The notes under the pieces: generated by a model
Seen by the model: only the letters and a program-made list of their open reading frames with translations
Databases searched by the model: none
Told to the model about the DNA's origin: nothing
Made by a program: the position numbers and the translations under genes
NCBI GenBank assembly: GCA_003212925.1
Contig: QCOL01000001.1
Location: forward strand, 1-64,000
Source: Pelagibacteraceae bacterium AG-430-P08
GTDB taxonomy: Bacteria; Pseudomonadota; Alphaproteobacteria; Pelagibacterales; Pelagibacteraceae
DNA: 64,000 nt
Direction: 5' to 3'
Shown here: positions 18,620 through 27,928 of the stretch, one piece after another
Layout of the letters: each line of letters opens with the position of its first letter
How positions within the stretch are numbered: the first letter of the stretch is position 1

Positions 18620-19686
18620 GAATAGAAGGAAAAGAATATCGTACTATTTGGTTTGAAAATAATGTTGTAAAAATTATCGATCAAACAAAACTTCCACACC
18701 AATTTATTATTAAAGACCTAAAAACTGTTAAGGACTCAATAAATGCGATTAAGGTAATGGAGGTAAGAGGCGCACCTCTAATAGGAGCTACAGCAGCTTA
18801 TGGAATGGTTTTAGCTATTATTGAAAATAATGATCAATCATTTTTAAAGAAATCTGCAGAAGATTTAATTAATTCAAGACCAACAGCAATCAATTTAAAA
18901 TGGGCTGTTGATAGAATGGTGAATAAATTATCAGGTGTTAATAGCAATAAAATTTTAGAAATAGCTTTGAATGAGGCAAAAGATATATGTGAAGAGGATG
19001 TGAAATTTTGTGAAAATATAGGATTAAATGGACTAAAAATTATTGAAGAAATCTATAATAAAAAAAAAGGTACAGTTAATATATTAACTCATTGTAATGC
19101 GGGTTGGCTTGCAACAATAAATTGGGGAACAGCAACCTCTCCAATTTATCATGCACATAAAAAAGGAATACCTGTTCATGTGTGGGCAGATGAAACTAGA
19201 CCAAGAAATCAAGGAGCAAATCTTACATCTTATGAATTAAATGAAGAAGGAATTAAGAACACAATCATTGCAGATAATACAGGTGGAATATTAATGCAAA
19301 GAGGTGAAGTTGATATGTGTATTGTTGGAACAGACAGAACTCTAGCTAATGGAGATGTTTGTAATAAGGTTGGAACTTATCTTAAAGCACTAGCAGCTCA
19401 TGATAACAAGATTCCTTTTTATGTTGCACTACCAAGTTCAACAATTGATTGGAATATAAAAGATCATAAAGATATTCCAATCGAGGAGAGAAATTCAGAT
19501 GAATTATCTCAGATTGAAGGTTTAGATGAAAAAGGAGATATAAAAAAGATTCAAATATATCCAAAAAAAAGTAAAGCTATGAATTTAGCTTTTGATGTAA
19601 CCCCAGCAAAATATGTTACGGGATTAATTACCGAAAAAGGTGTATGTGAAGCATCTGAAAAAGGACTTAAAGAATTATTTAAATGA
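18616..19686 (+). CDS. mtnA: S-methyl-5-thioribose-1-phosphate isomerase
   Basis: IKVMEVRGAPLIGATAAYGM, LTHCNAGWLATINWGTATSPIY, VWADETRPRNQGANLTSYEL, VGTDRTLANGDVCNKVGTY. Confidence 0.96.
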   Translation: MRIEGKEYRTIWFENNVVKIIDQTKLPHQFIIKDLKTVKDSINAIKVMEVRGAPLIGATAAYGMVLAIIENNDQSFLKKSAEDLINSRPTAINLKWAVDRMVNKLSGVNSNKILEIALNEAKDICEEDVKFCENIGLNGLKIIEEIYNKKKGTVNILTHCNAGWLATINWGTATSPIYHAHKKGIPVHVWADETRPRNQGANLTSYELNEEGIKNTIIADNTGGILMQRGEVDMCIVGTDRTLANGDVCNKVGTYLKALAAHDNKIPFYVALPSSTIDWNIKDHKDIPIEERNSDELSQIEGLDEKGDIKKIQIYPKKSKAMNLAFDVTPAKYVTGLITEKGVCEASEKGLKELFK

Positions 19687-20339
19687 AGAATTTAAATCAA
19701 AGAAATCAGATTATTGAATATTCGCTAAAATTAAATTCTACAAATCTTTCACCTCTAAGATCTGGCAATATATCATTGAGAGGAATAGAGGATGATACAG
19801 AAGGATACTTAATTACTCCATCAGGAAAAAAATACGAAACACTAAAACCTGAAGATATTGTTTTTATGGGTTTAAATGAAGAGGAAGAAGAAAACGATGC
19901 AAGCAACAAACCATCATCAGAATGGAGATTTCATCGAGATATTTATATAAATAAAAAAGAAGCACAAGCTATTGTTCATGCTCATTCTCCACACGCAACG
20001 GCTGTATCTTCACATGGAAAACCCATTCCACCTTTTCATTATATGATTGCTCTTGCAGGCGGAGATGACATTAAATGTGCAGAATATGCTACTTTTGGAA
20101 CAGAAGAGTTATCTAAAAATGTTATCAAAGCTTTAGAAAATAGATCTGCTTGTTTAATGTCTAATCACGGCCAGGTTGCTTTTGGAAAAAATTTAGAGGA
20201 TGCATTTGAACTAGCACAAGAGATAGAAAATATTTGTCATCAATACACTATTGCTTTAAAATTAGGACAACCTAAGATACTTTCATTTAAAGAAATGAAA
20301 AAAGTTTTAGATAAGGCTAAAAACTATAAAAAAGGGTAA
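19683..20339 (+). CDS. class II aldolase/adducin family protein (candidate 5-methylthioribulose-1-phosphate aldolase, Ald2-like, or MtnB-like dehydratase)
   Basis: SGNISLR, ITPSGKKYETLKPEDIVFM, PSSEWRFHRDIYINKKEAQAIVHAHSPHATAVS, CLMSNHGQVAFGKNLEDAFELAQEIE. Confidence 0.85.
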   Translation: MKNLNQRNQIIEYSLKLNSTNLSPLRSGNISLRGIEDDTEGYLITPSGKKYETLKPEDIVFMGLNEEEEENDASNKPSSEWRFHRDIYINKKEAQAIVHAHSPHATAVSSHGKPIPPFHYMIALAGGDDIKCAEYATFGTEELSKNVIKALENRSACLMSNHGQVAFGKNLEDAFELAQEIENICHQYTIALKLGQPKILSFKEMKKVLDKAKNYKKG

Positions 20340-20340
20340 A

Positions 20341-21381
20341 ATGATTAAAGTTGGGGAGCATATTACTTTAGATATTATAGGTACTACAAAAGAGTACGAT
20401 CCTTCAATCTATGAAAAAGTCATAAATAAAATCGCGAAAGCAGCAGATGTAACTATCCTTAATATTTCTAAATATAAATTTGAACCTCAGGGCTTTACAA
20501 TTTTAGCTTTATTAGCTGAAAGTCACATCAGCTTTCATACATTTCCAGAAAAAGGAATAATAAGTTTTGATTTTTTTACCTGTGGGAAAATAAGTCCATC
20601 AGTAGCAATTGATATTGTTAAAAAAGAATTTGAACATAAAAGAATTGTTAAAAAAGAATTTAATAGAGATACCAGATCTCTTTACCATGATATCTATAGT
20701 TCACCTGGATTACAAAAATCATATGTTGTAAATGAAGTTTTAGAGGATTTTAAATCAAAAGTTGGTCAACATATTGAAATTTTAGAATTAGAACAATTTG
20801 GAAAATCTTTATTTATTGATGGTGAAATACAGGTAGCGGCGTCAGATGAACATTTGTATAGCTCAACTTTTGTTGGTGCTGGTTTAAAATTAAACAAAAA
20901 AAATGAGAGAGCTGCAATAATTGGCGGTGGTGACGGTGGCGTTGCAAGAGAATGCATTTCAAAAAAGTTTAATTTTATAGATTGGTATGAATTAGATCCA
21001 GAAGTTGTAGATGTTTGCAATAAACATTTGGGTGATATTGGAAAAAAAGCTACAGAAAAAAATTCTGTAAAATGTGTTTGGGGTGATGCTTTTGAGAGTA
21101 TAAAGTCGGTTAACGAGGATACATATGATCATATTTTTGTTGATCTAAATGATGACCAGTTTTGTATAGATCTTGCTGCTAAAAATATGGACTCTTTAGT
21201 AAGAATACTCAAACCTAAAGGAGTTATAACTGCTCAAGTTGGTAGCCAAGATAAAAAACCTCTTCAAGTTGAAAATTGGTTGAATGTATTCAATCATCAT
21301 TTTGGAAATACTAATTTATCTAGAGTTTACATACCTAGTTTTGATTGTTCTTGGAATTTCTCCTCTTCGATAAATCATTAA
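20341..21381 (+). CDS. fused S-adenosylmethionine decarboxylase + spermidine synthase
   Basis: N-terminal AdoMetDC motif LAESHISFHTFPEKGIISFDFFTCG; C-terminal spermidine synthase GGGDGGVARECISKKFNFIDWYELDPEVVDVCNKHL, VDLNDD. Confidence 0.9.
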   Translation: MIKVGEHITLDIIGTTKEYDPSIYEKVINKIAKAADVTILNISKYKFEPQGFTILALLAESHISFHTFPEKGIISFDFFTCGKISPSVAIDIVKKEFEHKRIVKKEFNRDTRSLYHDIYSSPGLQKSYVVNEVLEDFKSKVGQHIEILELEQFGKSLFIDGEIQVAASDEHLYSSTFVGAGLKLNKKNERAAIIGGGDGGVARECISKKFNFIDWYELDPEVVDVCNKHLGDIGKKATEKNSVKCVWGDAFESIKSVNEDTYDHIFVDLNDDQFCIDLAAKNMDSLVRILKPKGVITAQVGSQDKKPLQVENWLNVFNHHFGNTNLSRVYIPSFDCSWNFSSSINH

Positions 21382-21443
21382 TTTTTTCTTTTTAATATCC
21401 ACAATCTGTGAAATACTATTTTTTTTTATTAAAGGAGATAACA

Positions 21444-22271
21444 ATGAATATATTCAAGAAAACTATTTTTTCAGTTTTACTTTCTCTATTGGTAATAGGA
21501 AATGTAAATGCTGATAAAATAAGAATTGGAACAGAGGGAGCTTATCCACCATGGAACTCAAAAAATGAAGCAGGTAAGTTAATAGGATTCGAAGTTGAAT
21601 TAGCTTACACGTTATGTAGATACATTGGACAACAATGCGTAATAGTTGAGCAAGATTGGGATGGAATGATTCCAGCGTTAATCATGAGAAAGTTTGATGC
21701 AATAATGGCAGGTATGTCAATTACTGCAGAAAGACAAAAAGCTATTAGCTTTTCTCAAGGATATGCAGATGAAGTTGCATCTTTAGCAGTCATGAAAGGT
21801 TCTAGCCTAGAGGGTTTAGATACATCTGCTGGGATAAATCTTACAAAACCAAATGCTGCAGCTAAAAAAGATCTTAAAACACTTACTGCTGCATTAGCAG
21901 GTAAAACTGTTTGTGTACAAACTGCTACAATTCACCAAAACTTTTTAGACTCTGGTGATGTTGGAAAAGTAAATGTAAGAACTTATAAAACACAGGATGA
22001 AGTTAACTTAGATTTAGCATCAGGTAGATGTGACGCTGCATTAGCTGCTGCAGTCGCATTCAGTGATTATGCAGAAAAATCTGGTAAGCCAGTTGTCTTA
22101 ACTGGACCAACTTTCTCAGGTGGTGCATTTGGAAACGGTGTTGGAGTAGGTATTAGAAAAGATGATACTGAACTTTTGAAAAAGTTTAACGCCGCTATTA
22201 ATAAAGCGAGAAAAAACGGAGACATTAGTAGAATTGCTACTAAGTGGTTTGGTTTCGACGCTTCTATGTAA
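21444..22271 (+). CDS. amino-acid/opine-type ABC transporter substrate-binding protein
   Basis: Signal peptide MNIFKKTIFSVLLSLLVIGNVNA after RBS AAAGGAG; IRIGTEGAYPPWNSKNEAGKLIGFEVELA, GMSITAERQKAISFS. Confidence 0.9.
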   Translation: MNIFKKTIFSVLLSLLVIGNVNADKIRIGTEGAYPPWNSKNEAGKLIGFEVELAYTLCRYIGQQCVIVEQDWDGMIPALIMRKFDAIMAGMSITAERQKAISFSQGYADEVASLAVMKGSSLEGLDTSAGINLTKPNAAAKKDLKTLTAALAGKTVCVQTATIHQNFLDSGDVGKVNVRTYKTQDEVNLDLASGRCDAALAAAVAFSDYAEKSGKPVVLTGPTFSGGAFGNGVGVGIRKDDTELLKKFNAAINKARKNGDISRIATKWFGFDASM

Positions 22272-22280
22272 TTAAATTTT

Positions 22281-22314
22281 AGATTTGGCGACTATCATGT
22301 ATAGTCGCCAATCT
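22281..22314 (+). promoter_or_regulatory. Strong RNA hairpin between SBP and permease genes
   Basis: AGATT(T)GGCGACTAT - CATGT - ATAGTCGCCAATCT: 14-bp stem with one bulged T, ending 2 nt before ATG at 22317. Confidence 0.85.
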
Positions 22315-22316
22315 GT

Positions 22317-23009
22317 ATGGAACTTCTAGCATTTGGAGATACTGGTTGGGGTGATGAACTTTTTTACGCAACACTGATGACTATAGCTGTTTCAATAACA
22401 GCAATGTTTATAGGTTTTCTTTTTGCATTAATCTTTACTCCATTAAAATTATCCAAAAACAAGTTTTTAAATTTTATAGCAAATTCTTACACAACCATCA
22501 TCAGAGGTGTTCCGGAATTATTAGTAATTTATCTTTTCTTTTTTGGTGGAACTGGTGCAGTAATGTATGTTGCATCAATATTTGGTTATAATGAGTATAT
22601 TGAGATAAATGCATTTATCACAGGCGCATTTGCAATTGGGATAATCTCTGGCGCTTATTCTACAGAGGTTTTTAGAGGAGCAATACAATCAATTGATAAA
22701 GGCCAGTTTGAAGCTGCTAATGTGTTAGGTCTCAATAAGTTTGGAAAATTTTTTAAAATAATTTTACCTCAAACATTAAGATTAGCTATTCCAAATCTAA
22801 GTAATGTTTGGCAGATAACGCTCAAAGATACTTCATTAATTTCAGTTACTGGTTTAGTTGAAATCATGAGACAGTCGTATATTGCTGCTGGATCAACGAG
22901 AGATCCATTATTCTTTTATTCATTTGCTGCAGTTTTATATTTATTACTCACTTTTGTAAGTATGAAATTGATCAACAGATTAGAAGTCAAATATAGTAGG
23001 GGGTACTAA
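22317..23009 (+). CDS. amino-acid ABC transporter permease (HisQ/ArtQ-like)
   Basis: TIIRGVPELLVIYLFFFG, AIGIISGAYSTEVFRGAIQSIDKGQFEAANVLGLNKFGKFFKIILPQTLRLAIPNLSN. Confidence 0.92.
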   Translation: MELLAFGDTGWGDELFYATLMTIAVSITAMFIGFLFALIFTPLKLSKNKFLNFIANSYTTIIRGVPELLVIYLFFFGGTGAVMYVASIFGYNEYIEINAFITGAFAIGIISGAYSTEVFRGAIQSIDKGQFEAANVLGLNKFGKFFKIILPQTLRLAIPNLSNVWQITLKDTSLISVTGLVEIMRQSYIAAGSTRDPLFFYSFAAVLYLLLTFVSMKLINRLEVKYSRGY

Positions 23010-23683
23010 TGGATCTTGAATTAATGATTAATAGTTTCCCAAAGTTACTTAATGCAGCTGTAATAACTTTAAAACTTCTCTCAGTTTCTTTAATAATTGG
23101 ATTGTTCATTGGCTTATTTTTTGCAATTCTAAGATTAAATAAAAATATATTTATCAATAGATTTGCTTATGGATATTCGTATGTATTTAGAGGCACTCCG
23201 CTTTTAGTACAGATTTTTATAATTTATTTTGGATTAGGTCAGATTGAATATTTAAGATCAACAGTTTTGTGGGTAATTTTAAAAGAACCATATTGGTGTG
23301 CAATTATTGCTTTTGCTCTAAACACAGGTGCTTATACTTCAGAGATATTAAGATCAGCATTTCAAACAATTAAACCTGGAATAATAGAGGCAGGTAAAAG
23401 TTTAGGTATCTCAAATAAAGTAATCTTTTATAAAATTCAGATACCTATAGCTATAAGACAATCTTTACCAGCTTATGGAAATGAAATTATCCTGATGATG
23501 AAAGGAACTTCTTTAGCGAGCACTGTCACCATAATGGACCTAACAGGTGTTGCCAAATATATAATTTCAACAACTTTTAAACCAATTGAAGTATTTATAG
23601 TTGCTGGTGGAATTTATCTATTTATGACTTTTATTATTCACAACGTAATTAAATTTTTAGAGAAAAAATATAGTTTTAATTAA
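23009..23683 (+). CDS. amino-acid ABC transporter permease (HisM/ArtM-like)
   Basis: YVFRGTPLLVQIFIIYFGLGQ, LNTGAYTSEILRSAFQTIKPGIIEAGKSLGIS. Confidence 0.92.
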   Translation: MDLELMINSFPKLLNAAVITLKLLSVSLIIGLFIGLFFAILRLNKNIFINRFAYGYSYVFRGTPLLVQIFIIYFGLGQIEYLRSTVLWVILKEPYWCAIIAFALNTGAYTSEILRSAFQTIKPGIIEAGKSLGISNKVIFYKIQIPIAIRQSLPAYGNEIILMMKGTSLASTVTIMDLTGVAKYIISTTFKPIEVFIVAGGIYLFMTFIIHNVIKFLEKKYSFN

Positions 23684-23750
23684 TGATATTGTTCTTAAGT
23701 AATGTTCTAGGATATTATAGGAAAAACGGCACAAGACCGACACATAGAGA

Positions 23751-24902
23751 CTAAAGAACAACCAAATCCAACTTTTGTTTACCCAATCTTTCATTACCAT
23801 TTTCTGTTACAAGATACGTTTCCCCTAGATTCATTGCTAAATTACTTTGTGAATCCATAAGTATCATGTGCATAAAGAACACATTACCAGGTTCTATTAC
23901 ATACGGATTGCCAGTGTATAGCATAGGCCAATCCATCCAATTTGGAGAAAAAGTATTTCCTAACGAGTAACCACAAGCATTCATTCGAGCTTTGTTGTAA
24001 CCAAGGTCATCAAACGTTTTTGCATGAATATCAAAAACTTCTCCAATTTTGTTTCCTGTTTTCAACTTACCTTCACAATTTTTAAGAGCTTCAACACATG
24101 CTTCATGCATTTTATAATGTTTAGGATCTGCTTTACCAATAGGAATAGTTCTAAACATTGCAGAATGGTAATGCCTATAAGTACCAGCCCATTCAATAGT
24201 TAATTGATCTTGTTTATCTAAAACTTGTTTTTCTGCTTGATAACGACAAAGCAATGCATTTTTACCAGAACCAATTATAAATTCATTTGCAGGATAATCT
24301 CCACCACCCTCAAATATTACCCTGTTCATTTCTGCTAATATCTTAGACTCACTAACACCAGCTTTTGCATGTTTCCATACTTCGTCTAAAGCTTTATCCG
24401 CAAGCTCTGCAGCCTTTTTAACATAAACAATTTCCTCTTTGGATTTTACAACTCGTAATTTTGTTATTAAGTCTGATTTATCTTCAATAGAACAATAATT
24501 TTCTAAAGATTTGTTTAATCGAAGAGCATTACGACCAGTTAAACCATAAGCTTCATATTCAATTCCTAAATTTTTTCCTTTAAGATTTAATTCATTCAAA
24601 ATAGTTTTAAGATTATCGGTTGGATTTGATCCATCTTTATCAACCCATATTCTAATATCTTCTATGTTGGATGTATTATGAGCTTGTCTTAAATCAGGAG
24701 CTCTTGTGAGTAGTATTAAATTTCCGTTTTTATCTAGAACTAATGTCTGAAAAAAAACATAACCAAAGGTGTCATATCCGGTTAACCAATACATGGACTC
24801 TTGTCTAAACATTAAAAGAGCATCTATATTTTGCTCTTTCATTGAATTTAAAACTTTATTTTTTCTGCTAGAAAACTCCTCTTTTGAAAAATGAAGCGCC
24901 AT
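23751..24902 (-). CDS. M24-fold hydrolase lacking most metal ligands (creatinase/ectoine-hydrolase-like)
   Basis: N-terminal creatinase-like domain plus pita-bread fold; LTIEWAGTYRHYHSAMFRT, ACGYSLGNTFSPNWMDWP, YVIEPGNVFFMHMILMD. Confidence 0.75.
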   Translation of the reverse strand: MALHFSKEEFSSRKNKVLNSMKEQNIDALLMFRQESMYWLTGYDTFGYVFFQTLVLDKNGNLILLTRAPDLRQAHNTSNIEDIRIWVDKDGSNPTDNLKTILNELNLKGKNLGIEYEAYGLTGRNALRLNKSLENYCSIEDKSDLITKLRVVKSKEEIVYVKKAAELADKALDEVWKHAKAGVSESKILAEMNRVIFEGGGDYPANEFIIGSGKNALLCRYQAEKQVLDKQDQLTIEWAGTYRHYHSAMFRTIPIGKADPKHYKMHEACVEALKNCEGKLKTGNKIGEVFDIHAKTFDDLGYNKARMNACGYSLGNTFSPNWMDWPMLYTGNPYVIEPGNVFFMHMILMDSQSNLAMNLGETYLVTENGNERLGKQKLDLVVL

Positions 24903-24911
24903 TAGAATTAT

Positions 24912-25301
24912 TTAATAACTCGTATATTCTTTTATCTCTTTTATAACTGAACCGGTGTGATTATTAATTTCTAATTTTATTTTTGCACGATCATCATTAA
25001 GAAAATGGACGTCTCTTGAAAGTTTAATAAATTTTTCGCCAAAATCTTTATCTTTTTCACATTGTCTTTTATCATCCTCAATAACCCATAGTTTAGAATT
25101 TATTTCTTTTAATGATTGATAAAGATCATTAAGTTTATCATCAGATTTTACATTCTTATCCAACTGATTTTTTAGAATAGAGTGTTCGTTATTGATAAAT
25201 TTTAGTTTTTCTGAATCTTTAATTTTTCCTTGTTTGATTTCTAAAATTGAAATTTTATCTAAAAGTTCACCTATCGAAACTTCAACTATAATTTTATTCA
25301 T
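24912..25301 (-). CDS. conserved small protein (DUF6165-like)
   Basis: VEVSIGELLDKISILEIKQGKIKDSEKLKFINNEHSIL; 129 aa, helical. Confidence 0.55.
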   Translation of the reverse strand: MNKIIVEVSIGELLDKISILEIKQGKIKDSEKLKFINNEHSILKNQLDKNVKSDDKLNDLYQSLKEINSKLWVIEDDKRQCEKDKDFGEKFIKLSRDVHFLNDDRAKIKLEINNHTGSVIKEIKEYTSY

Positions 25302-25333
25302 AAAATTTAATACTGTGCTATCTTGTTATAAAT

Positions 25334-26275
25334 ATGTCTAATATTTTAATTATTAAACACGGATCATTAGGAGATATAGCTCAAGCAAGTGGTGCAATTC
25401 AAGACATATCTGAAAATCATAAAAATGATCGAATTTATTTACTAACTACAAAAGCTTATTTAGAAGTTTTTAAAAAAAATCCATTTATTCATGAAGTAAT
25501 TCTAGATAAAAGGTTGCCAAGATATAATCTTATATACTTATATTTCTTAATGAGGGAACTTAAGAAACATAGTTTTTCAAAAGTTTTCGATCTTCAAAAT
25601 TCCTCAAGATCAAATTTTTATAAAAATATTCTTTTTCCTAAAGCAAAAAAAGAAACATGGTCTAGCTCAATTACTACTTTGCCAGATGTAATAGATAAAA
25701 AGGAATTTGATAAACACTCTGTTCTAGATAGATTTAATCATCAATTACAAACCTCAGGACTAAAAACATCTCATACTTTAAATCCTAATTTTAGTTGGGC
25801 TGGTTCTGAGATCAGTAAAATTAAAGATCATTTCAAGTTGGATAAATTTATTTTATTATTTCCTTTTTGCTCACCTCACTTACATATTAAGAAATGGCCT
25901 TATTATAATGATCTAATAAAACTTATTTTAGATAAATTTGGTAACGAATATAAAATTGTTTTAGCTCCAGGCCCATCTGAGATAAATGATGCAAAAGAAA
26001 TAAATGCTGAAGTTTTATTAGATGATGGAAAAGCGCTTGATATTTCTCAATTAACTTCTTTGATCAAAGATAGTTCTTTTATTATTGCTAATGACACAGG
26101 TCCTGCTCATATTGCAGCTCATATTGGAGCTAAAGGTTTAACTTTATTTGGAAAACATACTACAGCTTACAAAGTTAGCATTGAAAGAGAAAATTTTAAA
26201 GCAATCGAAGTAACTGACTTGAATAATTTAAGTGCAGAAAAAGTTTTTGAAAGATTAGTTAATTCTCTAAGTTAA
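25334..26275 (+). CDS. glycosyltransferase family 9 (heptosyltransferase-like)
   Basis: ILIIKHGSLGDIAQASGAIQDI, KVFDLQNSSRSNFYK, FIIANDTGPAHIAAHIGAKGLTLFGKH. Confidence 0.88.
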   Translation: MSNILIIKHGSLGDIAQASGAIQDISENHKNDRIYLLTTKAYLEVFKKNPFIHEVILDKRLPRYNLIYLYFLMRELKKHSFSKVFDLQNSSRSNFYKNILFPKAKKETWSSSITTLPDVIDKKEFDKHSVLDRFNHQLQTSGLKTSHTLNPNFSWAGSEISKIKDHFKLDKFILLFPFCSPHLHIKKWPYYNDLIKLILDKFGNEYKIVLAPGPSEINDAKEINAEVLLDDGKALDISQLTSLIKDSSFIIANDTGPAHIAAHIGAKGLTLFGKHTTAYKVSIERENFKAIEVTDLNNLSAEKVFERLVNSLS

Positions 26276-27354
26276 TTAAGAATTTTTTTGTATTCTTCAA
26301 AAGTTTTATCCCATTGAAATTTTGAAACATATTCTTTGGCATTTTTTCCAAGCTCAATATATTTTTTATGTTCAATCATTGAATTTAATGATGAATAAAT
26401 CTCATCTAGATTGTTCCCATCACAAATTAATCCAGTTTTATCATGATCTATTGCATCTGATGCACCACCATCTTTTCCTCCTAACGAAGGAATTCCATAT
26501 TGTGCAGCTTCAACATAAGCTATCCCAAAACCCTCTACAGAAGTTTTATGTATTATAGATGGCATAACAAAGATATTAGACTTAGCCACTAAGGCATTTT
26601 TTAAATCATTGCTGATATCTTTAAAGAACATTACTTGTGAAGTTAGATTTAATTCTTCAACTAATTTTTTTATATTCTCCTCCTCATCGCCATAACCAAT
26701 ACAAATATAAACAATATCAGGGTATAGTTGTTTTAAATTTCTTAATGCCATAATTACTTTTTCATGATTTTTTCTTTTATCAAATCTAGAAACAGTAATT
26801 AGTCTCGGTGTTTTTACTTTTAATAGACTTTCAACTTTCTCAAGAGATTTTTTATTTAATTCCTGAACTGGATCAGCTCCAGGGTTTATGACTATAACTC
26901 TATCTTGGTCTACACCATTATTTATTGCTAAATTTTTTGTATATTCAGAATTTGCAATTATTTTCTCTACATTATTAAGAACTTTTATAACTCTTTTATT
27001 TAATGAGCTTCCTACAGGGTGGTTGATTTCCTTACCATGAATTAAACAAAACTTTTTTTTATCAGTTTTAATTAATTCTAAACTTTTCCAGTGATCAGCA
27101 ATAATACCTTCAACTTTATTTTCTTTTAAAAATTCATTTATTAATTGAGCTTTTCTTATTTTTCTTAAAAATTTTATTCCACCAACTCTTTCAATTGAAA
27201 AGCTAGCTTGTTCATCAAAATCTTTATGATTTTCGTGATAATCTGCAAAAACTTTAATCATGAAATTTTTTGACATCTCACGAGATAAACCCCACATCAA
27301 ACTTTGCATCCCACCTAATTCTGGCGGGAAATTTCTGGTAACAATAATGTACAT
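26272..27354 (-). CDS. glycosyltransferase family 4
   Basis: TRNFPPELGGMQSLMWGLSREM, LITVSRFDKRKNHEKVIMAL, MPSIIHKTSVEGFGIAYVEAAQYGIPSLGGKDGGASDAI. Confidence 0.9.
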   Translation of the reverse strand: MYIIVTRNFPPELGGMQSLMWGLSREMSKNFMIKVFADYHENHKDFDEQASFSIERVGGIKFLRKIRKAQLINEFLKENKVEGIIADHWKSLELIKTDKKKFCLIHGKEINHPVGSSLNKRVIKVLNNVEKIIANSEYTKNLAINNGVDQDRVIVINPGADPVQELNKKSLEKVESLLKVKTPRLITVSRFDKRKNHEKVIMALRNLKQLYPDIVYICIGYGDEEENIKKLVEELNLTSQVMFFKDISNDLKNALVAKSNIFVMPSIIHKTSVEGFGIAYVEAAQYGIPSLGGKDGGASDAIDHDKTGLICDGNNLDEIYSSLNSMIEHKKYIELGKNAKEYVSKFQWDKTFEEYKKILN

Positions 27355-27908
27355 TAATTAGTTTTCCACTTAATACCACATCCAGCACTAGGAATTTGGT
27401 TCTCAGGTCCCTTATTAGTTTCAGCAATTTGCGTCATAGCTTTGAAAAGATCACTATCGCCATCTCTAACTGGAATTAATTTTTTTAGTTCTCTTAATCT
27501 TCCTCTGTATTGAAGCTCTAAATCTTTGTTGTATCCAAAAAAATCTGGAGTACATACTGCATCATAAGTTTTTGCTACTTCTTGTGTTTCATCAACTAAA
27601 TAAGGAAAACCAAATTGATTTTCTTTTGAAAATTTTATCATATTTTCAAATGAGTCCTCAGGATAATTTTCTGCATCATTAGCGCAAATAGCTACTGAAT
27701 TGATACCGATATCTTTTAATTTTTTACAATCCTCAACAATGTCATTCGTCACTGCTTTTACATATGGGCAGTGATTACAGATAAACATTATTAACGTTCC
27801 TTTTTCACCTTTAACATCTGCTAAGGAAAGAATTTTACCCTCTGTTGATTTAAGCTTAAAGTCATGAGCTTTTTGACCAAAATCACATATTGGAGTTTGT
27901 ATGGGCAT
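27354..27908 (-). CDS. thioredoxin-fold (AhpC/TSA-type) protein
   Basis: CDFGQKAHDFKLKSTEGKILSLADVKGEKGTLIMFICNHCPYVKAV. Confidence 0.85.
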   Translation of the reverse strand: MPIQTPICDFGQKAHDFKLKSTEGKILSLADVKGEKGTLIMFICNHCPYVKAVTNDIVEDCKKLKDIGINSVAICANDAENYPEDSFENMIKFSKENQFGFPYLVDETQEVAKTYDAVCTPDFFGYNKDLELQYRGRLRELKKLIPVRDGDSDLFKAMTQIAETNKGPENQIPSAGCGIKWKTN

Positions 27909-27928
27909 AATGTAATAATATATAAATT

